Source: DATLFA01 sp035525225 (lineage in GTDB: Bacteria > Actinomycetota > Acidimicrobiia > Acidimicrobiales > WLNW01). Taken from it: a stretch of DNA of 64,000 nt. The stretch lies in the NCBI GenBank assembly GCA_035525225.1, contig DATLFA010000010.1:1-64000 (forward strand), read 5' to 3'. Positions 59,638 through 64,000 of this stretch are shown piece after piece. Numbering within the stretch: the first letter of the stretch is position 1; each line of letters starts with the position of its first letter. A program made the position numbers and the translations under genes. Below the pieces are notes generated by a model. The model was not told the origin of the DNA and ran no database searches. It saw only the letters and a program-made list of their open reading frames with translations.

Positions 59638-60597
59638 ATGAGCGAGTTCAGTCATCCGGCAAAGCCGACCATGTTCAGCATGGTGGTGACACCGATGGAT
59701 GGCCAGGGGCGCCTCGACGAGGCGGGAATCCGTGCGCATCTGCGGCGCCAGATCGAAGCCGGCGTCGGCGTGTACCTCGGTAGCGGCGGCTCGGGCGAAG
59801 GGCACGCACTCACGATCGACGAACTCGGGCGGCTGTATCGCATCGGTGTCGACGAGTGCAAGGGCAAGGTGCCCGTGTACTGCAATCCGCCCGAAGCCCG
59901 ATCCGCCAACGAGATGCTCGACAAGTCGCGCCAGGCCATTGACGCCGGTGCCGATCTCGTGCAGTTCTACCAACTCGATGCCGGCCACGGTCGCATGCCG
60001 GTGTTGGCCGAGCAGGAGCTGTATTTCCGCGACCTCCTCGAAGCGATCGATCACCCGGTGGGCATCTCGATCCACCTCGCGGCGGGCTATCTCGCACCGT
60101 GCGCGTTGGTGACCAAACTCTGCCTCGAGTATCCGCAGATCAGGTTGGTCAACATTCCCTTCGGGCCGACGATGAACTACCTCGTCCAGTTGAGGGACGG
60201 GGTCCCCGACACCATCAAGATCTATGTCGGCATGCACAACATCTTGAGTGGGCTGGCGATGGGAGCGTGGGGCGCGCAGGTCACCGAGACCAACCAGATA
60301 CCGCACCTGTGCCAGGCGATGATCGACGAGTTCGTCGCGGGCGACATCGCCCGCGCCGCCGAGACCTACGCCCACGTGCTGCGCGTCACCGACGTGATCG
60401 ACTCGGGGCGCCGTGTGTCCGCCGACGGACCGAAGGCGGCATTGAAGGCGCTCGGCTTCGATGTCGGCCTGCCTCGGCATCCCCGCGTACCGGTCGACGA
60501 CGCGACCGTCGAGCAAATGCGATCGGCGTTCGCTCGCCTCGGTACGCTCGAACTCGAGGCCGCGGCGGCCGCTCGCAGCACCTCGCGACGCGGCTGA
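59638..60597 (+). CDS. DapA/DHDPS-family protein lacking the Schiff-base lysine
   Basis: 319-aa TIM-barrel protein of the dihydrodipicolinate synthase family (MVVTPMDGQGRLDEAGIRAHLRRQIEAGVGVYLGSGGSGEG). The usual YNxP tyrosine motif is replaced by SIHLAAGYLAP, and the segment that normally carries the catalytic lysine (GxKE) reads RLVNIPFG with asparagine 172 there. It therefore cannot use the normal Schiff-base chemistry at that place. ATG at 59638. It is followed after 25 bp by a TauD-type dioxygenase gene and a transporter gene, suggesting a small catabolic unit. Confidence 0.85.
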   Translation: MSEFSHPAKPTMFSMVVTPMDGQGRLDEAGIRAHLRRQIEAGVGVYLGSGGSGEGHALTIDELGRLYRIGVDECKGKVPVYCNPPEARSANEMLDKSRQAIDAGADLVQFYQLDAGHGRMPVLAEQELYFRDLLEAIDHPVGISIHLAAGYLAPCALVTKLCLEYPQIRLVNIPFGPTMNYLVQLRDGVPDTIKIYVGMHNILSGLAMGAWGAQVTETNQIPHLCQAMIDEFVAGDIARAAETYAHVLRVTDVIDSGRRVSADGPKAALKALGFDVGLPRHPRVPVDDATVEQMRSAFARLGTLELEAAAAARSTSRRG

Positions 60598-60622
60598 GGC
60601 TCGGTTGACAGAGGGGGCGATC

Positions 60623-61543
60623 ATGCGGACCAGCACGGGCCCGAGCGACCCTCGACAGAGCGGAGCGACGGTGCGTTCGCAACCGTTGCCCGACGCGCCG
60701 TTCGGGGCATCGGTCGTCATCGAGCGTGGACCAGGCCCGCTCGACTCGGCGGCGGCGCGGGTGCTGCGCGATCTGCTGGCGCATCACCACCTGCTCATCG
60801 TGCGAGGTGAGTGGACCGAAGAGGAGCACGTCGATCTCGTCGGCTGCTTCGGTCGCGTGTTACCGCAAGGTCCCCGAGTGATCGTGAACGATCATCCCGC
60901 CGGGGAGTTGCCGGTCGTGACCTTCGTGTCGAACGTCGCCGCCGTCGGGGGCCTCGGCGCCTTCGAGCTCGCCTTCCACCACGATCTCGCGCATGTGGCG
61001 ACACCCCTCGCCGGGTTGTCGCTCTACGCGCTCGATGTCGGCGACGACCAGTCGCCGACGCGGTTCTCCAACGGCCGGCTGGCGTACCTGCAGTTGCCGG
61101 CACAACTCCAGCAGCGACTCGTTGGTCTCCAAGGACTGTTCGCCGCGAACTACACGACGATCAGCGATCAGGCCGCGCCCGCGCGTGCCGTGCGCGACGC
61201 GCTCGACCCTACGTGGCCGCGCACGGTGCATCCGGTTGTCGTGCCGCACCCCGTCACCGGTGAGCCGTGCGTGTACGTCAACGAGATGATGACCGTGGAG
61301 ATACTCGGCCTCGCTCGCGAGGACAGCGACGCGCTGCTCGATGCCCTCTTCGAACGGCTCTACGACCCCGCCAACATCTACGAACACCATTGGCAGGTGG
61401 GCGATCTCGTCGTGTGGGACAACTTGGTCGTGCAACACGGGCGGCGCAAAGTGCACGAGACGACGCCTCGTACCCTGCGCCGAGTCGTGTTCGGCGAGAA
61501 GGCGCCGTGGGAGCAGTGGCCGTACCCGGCGGCCGCGCAGTGA
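60623..61543 (+). CDS. TauD/TfdA-family Fe(II)/2-oxoglutarate dioxygenase
   Basis: 306-aa enzyme. The iron site is FHHDLAHV (H119, D121 of HxD), with the distal histidine in LVVQHGRRKV and a downstream arginine (TLRRVVFGE) that would bind 2-oxoglutarate. The start LTEG-to-ATG at 60623 follows GAGGGGGCG. TauD/TfdA enzymes hydroxylate sulfonates, aryloxyacids, carnitine precursors and other acids; the substrate is not predictable. Its TGA stop overlaps a GTG (61540) that would be the original start of the transporter gene. Confidence 0.9.
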   Translation: MRTSTGPSDPRQSGATVRSQPLPDAPFGASVVIERGPGPLDSAAARVLRDLLAHHHLLIVRGEWTEEEHVDLVGCFGRVLPQGPRVIVNDHPAGELPVVTFVSNVAAVGGLGAFELAFHHDLAHVATPLAGLSLYALDVGDDQSPTRFSNGRLAYLQLPAQLQQRLVGLQGLFAANYTTISDQAAPARAVRDALDPTWPRTVHPVVVPHPVTGEPCVYVNEMMTVEILGLAREDSDALLDALFERLYDPANIYEHHWQVGDLVVWDNLVVQHGRRKVHETTPRTLRRVVFGEKAPWEQWPYPAAAQ

Positions 61544-61581
61544 GCGATGCCGGTGCCGCGACGATCTCTCGTCATACGTGA

Positions 61582-62955
61582 ATGGTGCTGGTCCTCGCAT
61601 CGATGTGCACTTTCGTCTCGTCGCTGAACCAGTCGATCATGAGCGTGGCATTCCCCGACTTGCGGCGCTCGTTCCCCGACGTCTCGGCGGCGCAGCTGTC
61701 GTGGGTGCTCAACTCGTACACGATCGTCTCCGGCGCGACCCTCATCTTGGGGGCGGTGGCCTGCGAGCGATTCGGTCGCAAGCGAATGCTGCTGAGCGGG
61801 GTGGCGATCTTCACCGTGGCCGGGGCGGCCTGTGCGCTCGCGCCGAATCCACCCGCGCTGATCGTGGCGCGCGTCGTGCAGGCGGTGGGTTGGTCACTCA
61901 TCACGCCATCGACGATCGCAGTGCTGCTGGCCGACGTGCCCGTCAGCCGGCGGGCGACAGCCATCGCGATGTGGGCGGGCATCGGTGGCATCGCAACCGC
62001 GCTCGGTCCGTCGCTCGGCGCCATGGTCGTCGAGGTCGGCACCTGGCGTTGGGCGTTCTGGATCAGCGTGCCGATCGGTGTCATCGTGGTGCTCCTCGGC
62101 GCGCGCACGTTCCGTGAGAGCTCGGCCGAAGAGTTGGTTAAAGGACCACTGCCGGATCCGATCGGCGCGCTGGCGTTGATGGCCGGCCTCACACTGTGGA
62201 TCCTCGGGCTCATCAAGACACCGACATGGGGATGGGCCGATGGTCGCACCGCCGGTTCGCTCGCGTTCGGCACGGCATTGATCGCGTACCTGCTGTGGCG
62301 CTCGGCCCACGTACGCAATCCCATGCTCAACCGTCGCTTGCTCGGCTACCGCAACATGCGACTCGCAGCGTTGATGTCGATCGGCTTCGGCACCGGGTTC
62401 TTCGCGATGTCGCTCGGGCTCGTGCTGTTCCTCGTGCAAGTGTCGGACTACAGCGTGGTGCGCGCCGGCGCACTCGTGACACCGATCGCGGCGACGGTGA
62501 CATTGCTCTCGCCGGTCTCCGGACGGTTGGCCGACCACCTCGGCCATCGCGTCATCGCCGTACCCGCGGGCATCGCGTGGTGTGCCGGATCGTTCTGGCT
62601 GCTCGCGTTCGTCGACGGCACACCCGACCTCGCGCGCGTGTGGTTTCCCGCGATGTTCATGCTCGGCATCGGATCAGGATTGGCTTGGCCGACCATCCAC
62701 GGCATCCCGGTGATCGAGAATCCCCACGAGCGAACTCGGCTCTGCCGTCGCGACCAATCAGACCGTGCAGCGCGTCGCGGGCGCGCTCGGCGTCGCCATC
62801 GCCATCCCTTGATCTCGGGCGAGACCGGCGCGGCCGCGCTGACCCCGTTCCAACACCTCTTCATCCTGATGGCGATCAGCGGCGTCTCGCTGTCCGCGAT
62901 CGGCCTCTGGATCCGCACCGCCCCCGCCACACGTTCGCTTGACCCGTTCTCGTGA
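61582..62955 (+). CDS. MFS transporter (DHA2-like), damaged
   Basis: 457-aa major facilitator with about 12-14 membrane segments (SLNQSIMSVAFPDLRRSF, ERFGRKRMLLSG loop motif, LNSYTIVSGATLILGAV). Three anomalies are visible. A coupled GTG at 61540 (GTGA with the dioxygenase stop) opens the same frame, SDAGAATISRHT, but hits TGA at 61579 just before the ATG at 61582. Between about 62725 and 62808 the frame encodes basic ERTRLCRRDQSDRAARR-like sequence, whereas the +1 frame gives the expected ELGSAVATNQTVQRVAGALG. It then returns to frame. It probably exports a small molecule of the neighbouring pathway if functional. Confidence 0.75.
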   Translation: MVLVLASMCTFVSSLNQSIMSVAFPDLRRSFPDVSAAQLSWVLNSYTIVSGATLILGAVACERFGRKRMLLSGVAIFTVAGAACALAPNPPALIVARVVQAVGWSLITPSTIAVLLADVPVSRRATAIAMWAGIGGIATALGPSLGAMVVEVGTWRWAFWISVPIGVIVVLLGARTFRESSAEELVKGPLPDPIGALALMAGLTLWILGLIKTPTWGWADGRTAGSLAFGTALIAYLLWRSAHVRNPMLNRRLLGYRNMRLAALMSIGFGTGFFAMSLGLVLFLVQVSDYSVVRAGALVTPIAATVTLLSPVSGRLADHLGHRVIAVPAGIAWCAGSFWLLAFVDGTPDLARVWFPAMFMLGIGSGLAWPTIHGIPVIENPHERTRLCRRDQSDRAARRGRARRRHRHPLISGETGAAALTPFQHLFILMAISGVSLSAIGLWIRTAPATRSLDPFS

Positions 62956-62981
62956 ACATGGTCCGCAGGCCTGACGCTGGG

Positions 62982-64000
62982 TTAGAGCGCGGGGCGGGTG
63001 AAGGGGAACGCGGCTTGCAGGCGGGCCGCCACCGGCAACAGTGCCGCCTCGTCGAAATGGCGGGCGACGAGTTGCACCGACAGCGGAAGTCCCTCGGCCG
63101 TCGTGCCGCACGGCACCGACATCGCGGGGTGGCCGCTGACGCTGGCGAGAGCCAGGAACGGCAGGCCGCCGTAGGTGATGCCACCGTGCTCGGCGGGTGA
63201 CTGTCCGGCCACGGTCGCCGGCGGATGTTCGTGGGGCCACGCGACGACCGCAGTGGTGGGGAACATCACGACATCGGTTTGTTCGAGTTCGTCGTCGAGT
63301 TGCGCCCGTAGTTGTTTGGCCTCGTAAACCGCGCGTGTGTAATCGGCCGCACCGAGCCGGCGACCGGCATCGAGGAACTCGCGCGAATACGGGGCCAACT
63401 CGTCCCAGTGCGCGTCGGCAATGTCTTCGAGACGGCCCAGCACCGCACCGGCGATGAGATCGAACATCACGAAAAACGGATGGCGACCCGCGATGCGCAT
63501 CGTCGACTCGCGAACCGACAATCCCGACTGCGCGAGCGCGTCTGCTGCCGCGTGCAACGCAGCGGCGATGTCGTCGTCGACCGCGCCCATGCCGAGATCG
63601 GTGCCCCACGCCACCGTGGTCTGCGCTGCAGGGGAGCGCGCCGCGTCGAGATAGTGGGCCTTCGGTTGCCGTGACGATGTGGGATCGGCCGGGTGATGGC
63701 CGGCGATGATGTCCATCATGAGTGCGAGGTCGTCCACGGTCCGTGCCATGGGGCCGACCGTCTCGCTCGGATGGTCGGCGAGGCGGGCGCTCACTTCGCA
63801 CGGCACGCGCCCATACGTCGGCTTGAGCCCGCTAACGCCGCACCACGCCGCCGGTAGGCGAATGGAACCGCCGGCGTCGCTTCCGAGGCCGATCGCGCTC
63901 ATGCCGGCTGCGATCGCGGCGGCGGTGCCCCCGCTCGAGCCGCCCGTGGTGCGCGACAGGTCGTGCGGATTGCACGCGCGCGGACCGAACATCGTGAAGG
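62982..64000 (-). CDS. amidase signature family enzyme, partial at right edge
   Basis: The gene runs off the right end. The visible 336 residues start inside the catalytic core: TTGGSSGGTAAAIAAG carries the Gly/Ser-rich motif, and SDAGGSIRLPAAWCGVSGLKPT carries the cis-serine/Ser nucleophile region of the Ser-Ser-Lys triad (the lysine lies further upstream, beyond the edge). The C-terminal part (GLPFLALASVSGHPAMSVPCG) is typical. It hydrolyses an unknown amide; GatA itself is unlikely because no gatB or gatC is nearby. The stop is at 62982, 26 bp from the MFS stop, convergent. Confidence 0.88.
   Translation of the reverse strand, partial: FTMFGPRACNPHDLSRTTGGSSGGTAAAIAAGMSAIGLGSDAGGSIRLPAAWCGVSGLKPTYGRVPCEVSARLADHPSETVGPMARTVDDLALMMDIIAGHHPADPTSSRQPKAHYLDAARSPAAQTTVAWGTDLGMGAVDDDIAAALHAAADALAQSGLSVRESTMRIAGRHPFFVMFDLIAGAVLGRLEDIADAHWDELAPYSREFLDAGRRLGAADYTRAVYEAKQLRAQLDDELEQTDVVMFPTTAVVAWPHEHPPATVAGQSPAEHGGITYGGLPFLALASVSGHPAMSVPCGTTAEGLPLSVQLVARHFDEAALLPVAARLQAAFPFTRPAL

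Overview
The window is GC-rich and densely packed. Genes are often joined by 4-bp GTGA or ATGA stop/start overlaps, many starts are GTG, and terminators are hairpins without clear T-tracts. The content (F420-type LLM oxidoreductases, a DUF222/13E12 HNH protein, a SARP/BTAD regulator, many ACMSD-like amidohydrolases, acyl-CoA metabolism, a cystathionine beta-synthase with CBS domains) points to an actinobacterium, most likely an Acidimicrobiia relative. That placement is inferred from gene content only. No rRNA, tRNA, CRISPR array or insertion sequence was seen.

Region 1 (1-12.5 kb) is DNA-repair rich. A minus-strand operon herA-sbcD-sbcC-nurA has identical GTGA overlaps at all three junctions and gathers the archaeal-type end-resection set (Mre11/Rad50 plus HerA/NurA) in one transcript. 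Upstream lie a DUF488 gene with a 16-bp palindrome in front of it, a small unknown gene, and a divergent RecQ-type helicase fused to a C-terminal phosphoribosyltransferase domain.

Region 2 (10.9-21.7 kb) is the most unusual part. Two related copies of a module are present. Copy B is a truncated HD-domain gene, divergent from an operon of NYN-type RNase, sigma-70-like factor and HTH-like protein. Copy A is an HD-NADAR-unknown-domain fusion, divergent from a 63-codon gene that joins the start of the NYN gene to the end of the HTH gene. It looks like the scar of an internal deletion, and it is ATGA-coupled to a large nuclease/helicase (RecB/Cas4-like nuclease, DEDD exonuclease and SF1 helicase domains). 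A small ribbon-helix-helix gene follows. A DUF4286/EthD-like gene, an amidohydrolase and an LLM oxidoreductase separate the copies. A 20-bp repeat occurs at both outer sides (446, 621 and 21628).

Region 3 (21.7-37 kb) holds an MBL-fold protein with an ABC exporter, a large SARP-AAA regulator, an amidohydrolase, a ferritin-like protein, an HNH endonuclease and a VWA protein. It also holds a MaoC-MaoC-thiolase-DUF35 module like steroid side-chain aldolase systems, and a MarR regulator facing a previously easy-to-miss 45-aa basic protein across tandem operator-like dyads.

Region 4 (37-47.4 kb) is one long minus-strand catabolic run: acetoacetate-decarboxylase-like protein, ADP-forming acyl-CoA ligase, enoyl-CoA hydratase, two acyl-CoA dehydrogenases, D-aminoacylase-like amidohydrolase, ACMSD-like amidohydrolase and an AMP-forming acyl-CoA ligase. 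It probably converts an unknown carboxylic acid to CoA thioesters and degrades it.

Region 5 (47.4-64 kb) carries a pair of secreted/membrane beta-propeller-like proteins, the second ending in the C-terminal zinc domain of a GspE/PilB ATPase. It then has an isochorismatase-like hydrolase, a cystathionine beta-synthase, an orphan peptide-type ABC binding lipoprotein, two more amidohydrolases, two LLM oxidoreductases and a muconolactone-isomerase-like protein. It ends with a PRC-barrel protein, a DapA-like protein without the Schiff-base lysine, a TauD-type dioxygenase, a damaged MFS transporter and a partial amidase.

Several genes (HD-NADAR N-terminus, the 47.6-kb membrane protein, the MFS transporter) show single-base frame problems. 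These may be real decay or assembly indels, and only reads can separate the two.
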